Shown here: positions 11,500-22,858 of the stretch, piece by piece
How positions within the stretch are numbered: the first letter of the stretch is position 1
Layout of the letters: the number at the start of each line of letters is the position of its first letter
From: Melieria omissa
Taxonomy: Eukaryota; Arthropoda; Insecta; Diptera; Ulidiidae
Direction of reading: 5' to 3'
Assembly: GCA_963971225.1 (NCBI GenBank)
Contig: OZ020267.1
Coordinates: forward strand, 96,461,648-96,525,647
DNA: 64,000 bases
Translations under genes and position numbers: made by a program
Notes under the pieces: model-generated
What the model was told of the DNA's origin: nothing
What the model saw: the letters and a program-made list of their open reading frames with translations, nothing else
The model's database searches: none

Positions 11500-12260
11500 G
11501 AACTGCTTTTATAGGCAAAACCTTTTTATGGATCGATGGGCCTCCTGAACTCAAAGGAAAAGTAGGAGCCAATTATTTTATTTCAACTAAAGTTGGTATA
11601 ACTCGTTATGCTTGAAGTCGTGTGCCAGTAATAAAAGATGCTAATGAAGACCAATGTTAAAGATAGTAACTGACAAAACTAATGTTGAAGGTTTGAGCGT
11701 TTTTGGCAGTGCATGGTTTAGCGTTGGTGATATTCAGGCATAGTTTGGTATTTCAATTTTGAGTGGTGTTTATAAGTCGAATGGAGAATCTCTTGATAAT
11801 CTGTAGAGTTACACAACAGGCAGACCAATTTTTCGTTCTATCGGTGACAAAACCATTCGCCAAAAATGTAACGATTGTAATCAAGAATGAAGCTCGTTAA
11901 CACCCATAAGAGATATATGAAAAAAATGAGTTTAGCTACAACTGCTATGTACGTCCTATGAAAAGGACACACTAAGTTAACCAGAAGAAGATTTGAGCAC
12001 TTTTCATCATAACCAGGATATGTGGGTGACAAAAAATTACCCGAAATTATATCGTTTACAATAAATCAAAAGCAGTAGTTGACACTTAAGACCAATTGAT
12101 TGTTCACTAACTTTACTCTTAAGCGAAAAACTAATTGCTGTCGATTCCATCTGGATCGCTTGTACAAAAAGTACAAGTGGCGAATTTTTCTTGAAAACTT
12201 AGATTTGAGTTTAGTAAAGCTAAAGGTTTTGCGTAGAGCGTAGTAGCGAAAGGAAAATCT
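11500..12260 (+). pseudogene. Broken piggyBac transposase remnant
   Basis: Near 12065-12110 a + frame reads like the conserved VDT.DQ block of the piggyBac transposase catalytic region, followed by a short Leu/Ser-rich stretch where the family has KRKTNRW. Stops and frameshifts interrupt the frame before and after this block, so no complete protein is made. The call depends on this one block plus the termini around it. Confidence 0.55.
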
Positions 12261-12444
12261 TCATGCTGACTTCTTATCTCAATACAGCCATTTTTGCAAA
12301 CCTTGTCAGAAAATCAGTGCGTAAAAAAGTAAAAAAACTATTGGAACACGGCGCCAATTTGGTATCAAAAACGATCGAAAGGCATATTCTGCTTGCAATT
12401 CTTGAAAAAAAATATACTTGTGGTGAACACAAAGTTTTAGTTAA

Positions 12445-12625
12445 CTACTGCCCTTCCTTGCCCCCTTTCCCCATCCGATTGAAATGAGTGCTGTAACATA
12501 TATTCGAAAAACAGTATTACATTAAAAAACGGGTGATATTTGTGGTACATCACAACGGGTCTCATAATAGGCCTTCGAGTGTGTCTCTTACAGAGGCAGC
12601 CACAATAACCTAACCTAACCTAGTT
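12445..12625. repeat. SINE-like sequence with short TTAGG array inside the piggyBac copy
   Basis: The words CCCCATCCGATTGAAATG (near 12470) and TAACCTAACCTAACC (about 12606-12622) both have counterparts in the fold-back unit at 52360-52887 (CCCATCCGCTTGAAATG, GGTTAGGTTAGGTT). This suggests fragments of a shared repeat family landed inside the piggyBac element. No clean ends are visible. Confidence 0.35.
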
Positions 12626-12827
12626 GCCCTAATTGCAAAAAAATATAGAAAAATTTGTTAACTTATTTATCTGTGAGATAACAAAGATAATAAAGATTAA
12701 AGATAAGAAATTATTTTTTATTATAATTGGTCAAAAAATTCATAAAAACAATCCAAAGTACCATATGGGTGAAATATCACCCGAACATCTTATGTGTGAG
12801 TTTTTTTGAACGTCGGATGAGGGTTAA

Positions 12828-13611
12828 GTACAACTTTTGAGCTCAATGCCATTCGAATTCTTTTTTGTAGCAGCAATTTTTGTATTCGTGATGCTTCACC
12901 TTAGCAACTGAATGCACAAAACGAAAGAGCCGTTCATTGACGGCCACATATGGCTTCTGCATTACTTGTGATAGCTAAGAATAGACTACTTACTTACACC
13001 TGGGGAAAAAGAATCATCTGATAAATTCTTTATATAGCTCCTACATTTCATTTATTCATATATGTATCATTCAAATACCCTTATACTGTGAGTGAAATAG
13101 ATTATTTTACAACCCTAACTATTATACTATACTTTACGTTATCACTGCAACTATTGGAAACTTTATTAGTCTGAAAAAATGTATTACACTGTGCAACAAA
13201 CAAACACTTTTGTCAAGACCCATGCCCAGGAGATAGGCAAGAAACTTGAGGTCATTCATAGTAACATGGCATACTCAGTTTTTCATTTTCTTGAACACTT
13301 TTTTGATCGGGCGTGAGCAAATGCATCACCCAATGGGCAGACAGTTTTGTTATGGCTAAATTTTTATTCAATATGTGTCAAGCGTATTCTTTCAAAGCCT
13401 TTTCTATGTCTCCCACTTCAAATCGATGGTAAATTCGAGCTATGTTATCGCCAGTGTTTGCAGTTTTTGGGCATCACGAATGTTTGCAATCTCCCAAGCT
13501 GGTAAGGCATCATTTTAATTCTACTGCCCAAAATTTCAGGATGATGGAGAGTCCATGTATACATCGTCAAACACGGATTTAATTTGCATAGAAATTGTAA
13601 TGCAATACGCA
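12828..13611. other. Intergenic, nothing recognised
   Basis: No gene, RNA or repeat structure could be supported here. The open frame on - at 13445-13663 has no domain. Confidence 0.4.
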
Positions 13612-13619
13612 TTTTAAAG

Positions 13620-13777
13620 CAGTGGTCGGCAAAGCTTACTCCTATGAGCAGTACGCTCAGCACACGTACACAGTACGCTTTCCCAATCAGCCGTTGTTCA
13701 GGTATAATTTTATACAGTGGAGAGAAATTTCACTGCGCTCACTAACACCATCTCATTGTCAATTTTGAAGACCACTG
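13620..13777. mobile_element. hAT-like MITE, 158 bp
   Basis: The left end CAGTGGTC (13620) is mirrored by GACCACTG at the right (13770-13777). Eight-base flanks TTTTAAAG (13612-13619) and TTTTAAAA (13778-13785) agree at seven positions, as expected for a hAT target duplication. The inverted ends are short and there is no coding capacity. Confidence 0.6.
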
Positions 13778-13785
13778 TTTTAAAA

Positions 13786-15402
13786 CCAAATATGGACCGC
13801 TCTGTACTAGATTTTTCATTTTCACAAAAACACCCACATCGACTTACTCAAACCAACTCGACTGACTCTGTCCAACCACAACTGCACATCCCAAATGGCT
13901 AAAATTTAGTTGAGTACCTTTTAAAAGAAGTGCAAACAGATTCCAACCTTTTGTTGACGAGTGCTGCAATCTTCATGTTGAGGTCGTACACTTTTCAAAG
14001 GACTCCCGAAGGTGTTTGGGTCGCATTAACCCACAACACCTCCGAGTGACAATGCGGTCTAACTTACAAGGGTATTTATTTAAAAAACTGCAGTATGATG
14101 AAAAGTCAGTAAATTAATTTGCAACAACTTGCAATCACTGAACTTGCAGTGTGCTTTGATGGTGCCCCGTATGAACGAAAAAGAAGAATAATTCCAAAAA
14201 TAATTCCCACACTCGACCCCCTTAACATACAAATCAAACATATAAATCCGACATATTTAATACAGTGTCGCCCACAACAACAATCAACAACTGTTTAGTG
14301 TTATTTTCCACATCCGCTTCCTGTGTTGTTAACAAGCCAAAAATAAAGCAAAAGCTTTTGTTTTTATTTTGATCTTTTTTCGCGTTAAGCTTTCGATTAA
14401 CCTTGCCTTCGCCCACAGTCATTGTTCTTCCATTAGCTTCCATTGTGCGGCCGACATAAAACATTTGGCTTGTTGTCCTCACTTGTGCCGACGCCATTGT
14501 CTGCGGCACACCGAGTCGTGCGTGTGCGTCTTGCCGGCACTTTGCGTCCAAAGTTGTCCCTGGCAGCGGCCTAATGTCTAATTAAGCCGCTTAAGCATAC
14601 TTTGGCTTATAATCGCTCGCCTGTTTGTTGCGCTCTCACGATGCGCACTCGACTGCTTGCCGTTTGTTGTTATTGTTTTGCTTTGTTGCCTTTGAAGGGA
14701 ATGTTGATTTTTTTATTATTATTTGTGTCCTGACTTTTTTTCGGCGTTTATTGTATAAGCGTTGCATAGCACCAGACACTGTTGTGTGGTAAAAAAAAAA
14801 CTAGTACACCACTATTTATTATTCATGTTATTCATGTGTGTGTTTGTGTGTGTGTATGTGTATGAATTTGTTTTGTGTTTGTTGAAGATTTAAGTGAGAT
14901 TAATTTAAATTGGCAATTAAAGTAAACAATATGAATTATTCAAACGATTGGAAGCAACTTAAAGCTGCTTAAATGTGTGGCGATGATTTAATGAGCTATT
15001 AAACGGCCAGACATCTTAATCGATTTTAAATAAAAACTGTCAGATAATTGAATATTTAGTAAATAGTAGATATTAATATAAAACTGTGTTAAGATTGAAG
15101 GGGCAGAAATTAAAAGTTTCTCGCCACATTATCCAAATTTTTCATTTCTTTAAATCAAAATTTGATTTTCTTAAGTATTTCTATCAACTTTTGCTTTGGT
15201 GACTTTTATTTTTTTATCGTAAAACATTTTATATATATTTTTTAAATTATTTTGTGAAAAATTAGCCAAATTCGATGTGTACTCTTCGGGAGATCAGCGG
15301 ATATAATATGAAGTTTTTGTAGGTATGGAATCTTACGGTCTTTCTAGTGTTAAATACACCGTAAAGATTCTCGTCATGGCTCACAAACAACTCTTTTTAT
15401 AC
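13786..15402. other. Intergenic stretch with microsatellites
   Basis: No gene is supported. A GT microsatellite lies near 14835-14865. The segment 14390-14660 is GC-richer and has open frames in several registers, none with a recognisable domain. Confidence 0.4.
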
Positions 15403-15406
15403 TTAA

Positions 15407-16127
15407 GGGGCACAACTAGTTTGACCGCATGAAAAAAGGAGATTTTTTGTGAATTTTGAATTTTGTGAAGTATTGCATCGAATGTTTTAAAATTTTGCAG
15501 ATATATTTATGCATAAATAATGAATACAAAGTAATTTTTTCAAATGAAAATATTCGATTTTCAGCAAGTTATCCACCATCTCCTGAGTCTTCAAAAAAAA
15601 AACGTTCTCCCACTGCTGCAGTGATTGTAGCCTTCGCAGTGCCTGAAATCAAAAAAACCAAAAATTTTACTTAACTAGGTTATATTTCCTATACAATGAC
15701 CTTCGGTTGTAAAAAAAAATAAAATGCACCAAAATGGCGGTGTTTTGAAAAAAAAATTAAAATTTTGCTGAAAAATCTGATGGTTTCTGGCCTGGCATAA
15801 TTATACTTTTCATCCTATCATTAAACTGGAGGGTCATTGTATGGAAAAACAAATACACAATAAGCTTAAAAAAGACCCAAGTCGATCGGATGTTTTGTTA
15901 TCAAGTTACAGCTGCAGCAAATTTGAAAAATGTAGTTTTGAGAAAAACGCGTTTAAAGTTTTAAAACCGTGTTACCGTGAACGAGACGGATTTGAGGCTC
16001 TGTATCTCAGAGACTTTTACGAATTCGACAAAATCCGTTCGTTTACTTTTTCTATGATAGTTATACTATAAAAATATGAAATAAAACAAAAAACGAAGTT
16101 TTCAAAATTTCAAACTAGTTGTGCCCC
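15407..16127. mobile_element. TTAA-flanked MITE, 721 bp
   Basis: GGGGCACAACTAGTTTGA at 15407-15424 is the exact reverse complement of the last 18 bases (16110-16127). TTAA stands on both sides (15403-15406 and 16128-16131). The TTAA duplication points to the piggyBac superfamily, although the terminus begins GGGG and not the usual CCC. Two open frames of 72 and 76 codons lie inside; neither resembles a transposase. Confidence 0.8.
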
Positions 16128-16146
16128 TTAACACGTTCTACCAGGC

Positions 16147-16210
16147 GTGGACCACCGGTGGTCCACAGCCAAATTCATTTATCTGGCGGCGCGGACCACT
16201 GGTGGTCCAC
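16147..16210. repeat. Two copies of a perfect or near-perfect palindrome
   Basis: GTGGACCACCGGTGGTCCAC at 16147-16166 is a perfect 20-base palindrome. A second copy with one or two changes lies at 16191-16210. They begin directly to the right of the TTAA that ends the 721-bp MITE. They may be subterminal repeats of another element whose far end I could not find. Confidence 0.6.
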
Positions 16211-19200
16211 AAATGTTTATAATTTGATTTTAAAAACCATACTGGAAAGAGAGAAAGTGCTAATATAAACTACAGTGGGAAATTAGAAAAAAAAGTGCCG
16301 CCATACCGGTACATTTCTTTTCGGACGAAGAATCAAACTTGGGAATAAACTTTTTTTCGTAATTTTTTATTTATATTTCAAAAATCCTTTAAAAACAATT
16401 ATTATTTTTTTTCATTTTATTCGATTTTTTTATTTTATTCGATATTTATTTAATTGTCCTACGATAACAATTATTGGTGCATTTCATTTTTTTAGTCATC
16501 AATAAAAATCATTCAGTGTTTTTAGTTATAGAAAACATCGATACAAATTATTCAATGACTTTTAATTTTTAATTCATTAATAAAATCAGTTAGTAACATT
16601 TATTTATGAGAGTCATTAATAAAAATCAGTCAGTGAGTTTTATTCATCAAAATCATCAATTAAAATCAGTAAGTGACATTTATTTATACAAGTCATGAAT
16701 AAAATCAGTAAGTGACATTTATTTATAAATATAAATAAAAAAAATATTATTAATTATCAATAAATTATAAATACATTTTTTATTTATTTATCAAAAAAAC
16801 AGTGACATTTATTTTTTAAGTCATCAATACAAATCATTCATCATTTTATTTATAAAAATCATCAATAAACAAATCATATGAAATCATATGATATTATTAT
16901 GAGGTTTTCAAAAATATAAATAAAAAATAGTCATTAATATGAAAGTGAAAAACTAACTCTCAAACATTGATTTTTATAATAAAACTTATAACTTCTACGG
17001 TCCCTGTTCCCATCACAAAGTAGTCAGCCTCTTCCCTAAACTCTGCTCTAATTCTCTTCAATAATTTCTTCTTTTCATTCTAATCAAATTGGACATCTTT
17101 GATTCAACATCTTTTGACTGAAACCCCATTTGTGGCCAAAATTTCTTCAATGAAACTTTACAACTGCCAAATGATTACATTGACATTACGCTCACAAAAA
17201 TACCGTTATGCTCTCACAATTAGCGTCTAATGTACATGTAAACTTTGACAGCTGTCAAATAATGGTCACTGTCGTGTGCTCTGCACTTAACGCCGCGTGC
17301 CACCAATCAACATTTTCAGCCAGCTGGCTCAAAAGTGGGTCAAATGAGTTCGACTTCCGCGCAACGACACAACATACACGAATATGTTTCTCCAGTACAA
17401 AACAAATTCGAATAGCATTACAAACTAACTGTGCTATGGTTTGTGGTGTGAAATCGTACAAAGTGTGTCAGTCCTGTATTTAAAAATTATTTATAGCAAC
17501 ATACTTTTGTATGAACGGCATGTGGCTCTAGAACGTGATGGGCGATTTTCACTTGAACGCGCCACCTTTTCACTGCCTAATTGAGTTGTCATGCTGCACG
17601 ACCAGCATAATATGAGTATAAGTACATATGTATGAGTATATGTAAGTTTATGTACAGCAATTGTGAGCCGAAAATGGTTGCAACTTTGAGAGATGTTAAG
17701 GTGTTTGAAAAATACACCAAAAATATGAAAGGAAAATGCGTCCAAAATTATTTTGGGAATTATTTACTATACAAAAAAAGTATATATTAAAACTATTATA
17801 GAGAATTCCAAAAAATTGCAAAAATACAAATACAAAATTTGAAACTACAAACAACATAGAACATACAAAAAAACACTATGAAAATATTATGCTGCCCATA
17901 TTACACACGAGGAACCTAAAAAAGCTCGCTAAGTTAAAAAGCTCGTCCAGTTAAATCTTTTGAAAAATCCAAGGATGACAAAAGTTTTGTAATAATCTCA
18001 TGAGTTCAGATGACGATAAAATTCAGTTTAATACAAACTGTGCCATGCTGGTATAGCAAAACTTCTAGTTGCAGTTAAAATAACAAGGTATTCGATAATA
18101 ATGGAAACCAGAAAAAGTAAATTTTCAAAAATTTAAAAAAATCATGGACAAAGCAAAAAATACATTTACCTGTTCTATATGCAGAATGTCCATAAATTCG
18201 AATTACATTATTGAGCAAATTAGTTTACTAATTCTAAGTGGTTCTTAAGATTCCAAATTGAACATTTTTCTATAGAACACGAATCTCAGGAAAGTCAGGA
18301 GGACCAAAATTTTTTTTAACGAAAGTAAAAATGTGGCCCTGGTGAAGGCTTAAATTAACAAAGTTTCACTATTGATAGAACCAATAATAGCTAATGAACT
18401 TGCTTCAATGCCAAAACTCTAGCACACATATCGTCGCCTGAGAAAACGATTGCCGTATGTCCTATTAAATTCAATGGAACATACGACATTCGTTTTCTCA
18501 GGTGACGATATTACAAAGCAATCTTCTTTACATAAAAATGTTTGCTCTCTGAGTTCCGCTCATATGTACATAGTGAAAATTAAAAAGAAGAGGTTTTTTC
18601 TCCAAAATTTCCTAAACAAATTCGAAAATGCAGCAACTTGAATTAAATCCTAATTGGTAATAAAACTGACAATAATAAGTACAACTCGACACCAAAAAAC
18701 ACTCCATGCTATGAAGACCAGAGGTGCAAATCTACTCGTTAAAGCAATGCACAGTGGCTCGTTCCATGGACAAAATTCAACAAATTTATAGTCTCAAAAT
18801 TTAACGATTTTGATGTCTCTTGAAAGGTAAAATTCCAACTAAGAAAATCCAAAATTGAATTAGTATGTATGCAAGAGTTGCTCGAACTCAGAACTTTTTT
18901 AACAAAAAAATTTAAGAACTTAACATTTAAAAATCTTAAAAATTCATGGCTATCGAGAAGTTGCTTAAACTTTTAATATAGATTAAGAACAGTGAGAATG
19001 TGTCCATTTTCGCTTTCAATGTTTTATAAACCTGAAAATTGGCAAAACTTAGAGGAAAATATCTAAAAAGTATGTGAAAGTATGTTCCTGGATTTTTTTA
19101 TATTTTAAGAAGCATTCTTTTTTATTGAATAATGTAAACACATCCTCCGATATCTTCCGATCTCAGAAAATAATTCAATTTGAAAATGGTCTAAACACCT

Positions 19201-21512
19201 ATTTTTGGACAAAATATTTTGTATTTATCCCTGAAATAATGCGTGAGAAATTAAAAAAAACTGCAAATGCAAAACATACATCTATTGTTATAATTTTTAT
19301 TGCAAAACTGAAGAGTCCCACCACTCCTAAAGGGACCACTCCTTCTCATTTTGTCCTGCGGTTGTATGGAGTCGATTCACTGTGCAATACAACAAAAGTA
19401 AGCAACAGCAGTGATACTCTTATTTCATTAAAGCAAAAATTCCAGCTGCCTGTATTCTGATCAGACAGGAACTGTTAAATGGTTAACTGGTTAAACTATT
19501 TACCAAATGTTTTCTAAAATTTATTGGAAATCGGAATAAAAGAAAATCTGTGTCACTATATTTTATGCCACCAATAATATGAATGAATATAATAACTGTA
19601 TTTCACTCTGAAGCATCGAAGAATTCCACCATTTCCACTTTCTTCGACACTGCTGCGCGATATTTGGCTAAATTCAAATATAAAACACTTTGAAAAAAAA
19701 GGTTTCAATAGTAATGGGTCTACAGAATGGAAAAAAAATATACAAACAAACTTAACAATTATAAACAAATCAAGGTTTTGGTTTATAGTATTTTTAGATT
19801 TTGTTGGAAAAAAAAACGCTTAAAATATTTTTTATTTTATATTTTTCATTTTTAAGTAATTTATGCCGCTATATAAACGTATTATTACAGTTGTTCTGAG
19901 AAGATATTTAATTAAATACTTCAAATCAATAAAATCTCATTTTAAATGACGCTTCAGATGAAACCAAATAATTGACTGGACGTTGAGGTTTGGGCGAAAA
20001 CCGCAAAACAAAAACTCACACGCAAACAAATGCACACATACTCGTACATACATAGTCATTTCTACGCGTGTCCGTGCCACCTGACCAACTAAACTGTGCT
20101 GCGCTGTTTTGACAGTAGAAAAACAAACAGCGAACGCACCTAAGCATCACACACCCACAAATAATAAACACAAATTTATCTGCACAAATATATGTACGCT
20201 TGTGAATTGCGTGGAGCAATCAATAACAACGGCACCGCAACACTAAAACAACAATCATAACACACATTCAGCCATAAAAGTGCGCTGTCGGGCGCGAGGA
20301 TTGCGGACAGACAGGCGAACCGCTGCACAGACACATAATTGTGCATGGCTATAATTGTAAATAAGCCACAAAATAATAAAATAACAAAGCCACACAATAA
20401 ATTCATGCAATGCAGGCGCACACACACACGCACACATGCACATCAATGAGCAAACAAAACTTTTAATTAATTGCATTTTGCAAAATTTTGCCAAAAGTGC
20501 ACCAAATGACAGCGAAAACAACAATAACAATAACAACAACAATGATAATAACTGCAACCATAGAGACGCGCATTGGCCGCACGCGTTTTGGCAACGCCGA
20601 CACCTGCAACAAAAATATTTATTATTGCAATTCGGCATGACATTTATTTGCCATTAGTAGTTGTTGTTGCTGATTTTGTATTATAGTGTCGGCATCCTTT
20701 CACACCTCACTACAATGGCAACTAAATGCTGCCGAAAGTGCCGCATACCATAGAAACATAAACTTTTCTGATTTTAATGAAATACGTCAATGAAATGTGC
20801 GTGTGAAAAATGCACAAACAACAATAAACAGCTTTATGTTTGTTGAATTTTTGGCAATCATAATTAAAATCAGCCTTAAAGTATGCTTTAAAAATTCATG
20901 TTTCATAGTTACACAACTAACTAAAAGCCAATTTTCTGGAAAAATTCCTCTCTAATGGCTTTGTCAGCTCTTAAAACGTTAGCCAAAATTTTAGCCGCAT
21001 TGAATACGCGTCTAACTTTTGGTTTCATTATTGGGTCATGCTCGTAAATTGCGATTTACCAGACTTATGGTAAAAAATTTACGCGCACCCCATTAAACAT
21101 AACAATGGCAAAAACAATAAAATATGCAGCATTCCGCGTAAGCGTTGTTTCCGTGTTTCGCACACACACACACACACTCATAAATCAACCCAAACACACA
21201 TACGACGGCGTTGTGTACGCGCACAACATCTGCCCCGATTGCAATGAATGAAAAATGTATAAACGCGTGCGGCGTAAAGTAAAATGGCGTGTATTGTGTT
21301 TTTGTTAATTTCTGCAGGTGTGTGCGTGCCATAGTGCAGTCAGCGTTGGTGTAATTTTTCGATTTTGTGCACTATTTGTAAAAAATTTCTCATTTATGTG
21401 TTTTGTGTTTTGCAGAATTTTTATGGAATTAAAAGCTATTACAATTTGTTTAATAATTAATTACTGGTCCATAAAAAATTGTTTATGTTTTTGAAAATTT
21501 TTTAAACGGGTT
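16211..21512. other. Long AT-rich intergenic stretch
   Basis: No gene is supported in more than 5 kb. The segment 16500-16880 repeats a loose unit of about 55-60 bases containing TCATTAATAAAAATCAGT-like words, i.e. a degenerate tandem array. A compact hairpin is listed separately. Microsatellites of CA and CAA type lie near 20020-20050, 20420-20440, 20515-20550 and 21160-21180. Confidence 0.4.
18428..18511. repeat. 84-base imperfect hairpin
   Basis: The arms starting ATATCGTCGCCTGAGAAAAC (18428) and ending at 18511 pair over about 35 bases with four or so mismatches, around a 13-base AT-rich loop. The size fits a micro-foldback element or a pre-miRNA-like hairpin. No flanking duplication is evident. 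Confidence 0.6.
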
Positions 21513-21516
21513 TTAA

Positions 21517-21938
21517 GGCTTGATTACACGTAACGAGTCGAGTGAGAAGACAGCAACTCGAACGAGTACTCGTTTCGTCTAAACGGTAAGGCGAGTTCTT
21601 GATTGAGTCAGTGACAGATGAAAGTGGCGAGAGAGCCACTAGAATCACATTTTGTTTGCTAGGCCAGGCGACCACTACTTTACCGTTATATTTTTCTCTT
21701 TTCACAGCGATTCGCGAAATCGCTCGTGACATACGGTATGCGTCACACACCACTTTTCGCTCGGTTGAGTTTAATTGCGCGAGTTGATTGGTTCATTTTG
21801 TGCATTGTAAAACCTAACTGACTCGCCGCGTGTCGAAATACGTTTGAACAACTCGTCACTTTTACTCGCTATCCCAATTCTTTCGGCCTAGTACCATTTT
21901 GATGTCTCGTCACTCGACTCGTTACGTGTAATCAAGCC
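21517..21938. mobile_element. 422-bp MITE with about 29-bp perfect inverted ends at TTAA
   Basis: The sequence starting GGCTTGATTACACGTAACG at 21517 is mirrored exactly up to 21938. Including the flanking TTAA on both sides (21513-21516, 21939-21942), 33 bases are palindromic. The duplication may be TTAA (piggyBac type) or the TWA of PIF/Harbinger; the palindromic site makes these hard to tell apart. There is no coding capacity. Confidence 0.8.
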
Positions 21939-21942
21939 TTAA

Positions 21943-22415
21943 GTCTAAATCTAGTCTAAGTTTAGTCTAAGTCTAAGTCTTATTCTGTATGTTTACATTT
22001 ATTACATATATACTTATTTGTATATTATTTTATATTTGTATATTTTTCTCTGACTGACCCCTTCCTACCTTTTTTTAATGCTAAATGTATCGTTCAATTT
22101 TTTCATTTTCTCGTTCTACCCACACATTAACTTCTCCTCCCCTTCAAAACGATCGGTGTTATTCCTCTTACACTATTTTCTTCCTTTTTTTATTCTTTTC
22201 TTTATTCTTCTTTATTAAATTCAGTCAATGGACAAAACTGTTCTTACAAATTAAGTGAAATACATTATTTTCTTAAAACTATACCTAACTATTATCCTTC
22301 ACTTTTGCCTCTGCTCTCATCTTCACATTCCTATTAAATTGTTAACCCTTTTTCAACTACAGATGTGATGGTAGCTCTTACCGTTTATTTCATTCATTAT
22401 TATTCCTCCTCTTAA
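21943..22415. other. Intergenic, AT-rich
   Basis: Nothing is recognised other than a short run of AAGTCTAAGTCT-type repeats at 21941-21980. Confidence 0.4.
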
Positions 22416-22419
22416 ATAC

Positions 22420-22845
22420 TGTTACGATTACTTTGTCTAGTGGGCTGTTACGTATCACTGGATTGTGCAATTTGAAAATGAAACAACTTTAATTATTCCA
22501 ACGCAGCCAATTCAAAACCAACAGTCACTTTATTATTCACAGTTTTACACTTTACTGTTCGTACACTTAAGTATTTGCTTAATTACTCCGTGTGGCAACT
22601 TCACTTGTCAAAACCAGACTGACTCGCTGCACCGCATCTGGCCACCTTTTATACTCTGTCCGGCCGTCGCGCAGATCGTTCTCGCACGTTGCCAGATTGG
22701 ACTAGAAGTTTCCCTGATGACCGCGACCATCGTTGCCAGGTTGGACTAAAAGTTACTATCGCGGCCGTCGTTGCCAGATTGGGTTATGGCACGGCACGTA
22801 GCGGCAGGGTTGCTTTGCACCGCGACAGACTGGCTCATCGTTACA
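22420..22845 (-). repeat. 3' LTR of the gypsy element
   Basis: This 426-base direct repeat matches 28088-28513 with one visible difference. It begins TGTTACG and ends CGTTACA on the + strand, so the ends form short imperfect inverted repeats with TG...CA borders. Confidence 0.95.
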
Positions 22846-22858
22846 CTGCCCACCACTT
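22846..22858 (-). promoter_or_regulatory. Polypurine tract of the gypsy element
   Basis: On the minus strand the 13 bases directly before the 3' LTR read AAGTGGTGGGCAG, mostly purines. That is the expected place and composition for plus-strand priming. Confidence 0.6.

Larger units (their letters stand above)
11214..12823 (+). mobile_element. Decayed piggyBac-family transposon, 1.6 kb
   Basis: Both ends are flanked by TTAA (11210-11213 and 12824-12827). The terminal 16 bases CCCTAATCCGTCGTTC are mirrored by GAACGTCGGATGAGGG at 12808-12823 with two mismatches. Just inside each end is a second inverted block built around GGGTGA...TCACCC (left about 11230-11247, right about 12768-12783). The interior holds remnants of a transposase in broken + frames. 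Terminal CCC next to TTAA is the hallmark of the piggyBac superfamily. Confidence 0.85.
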
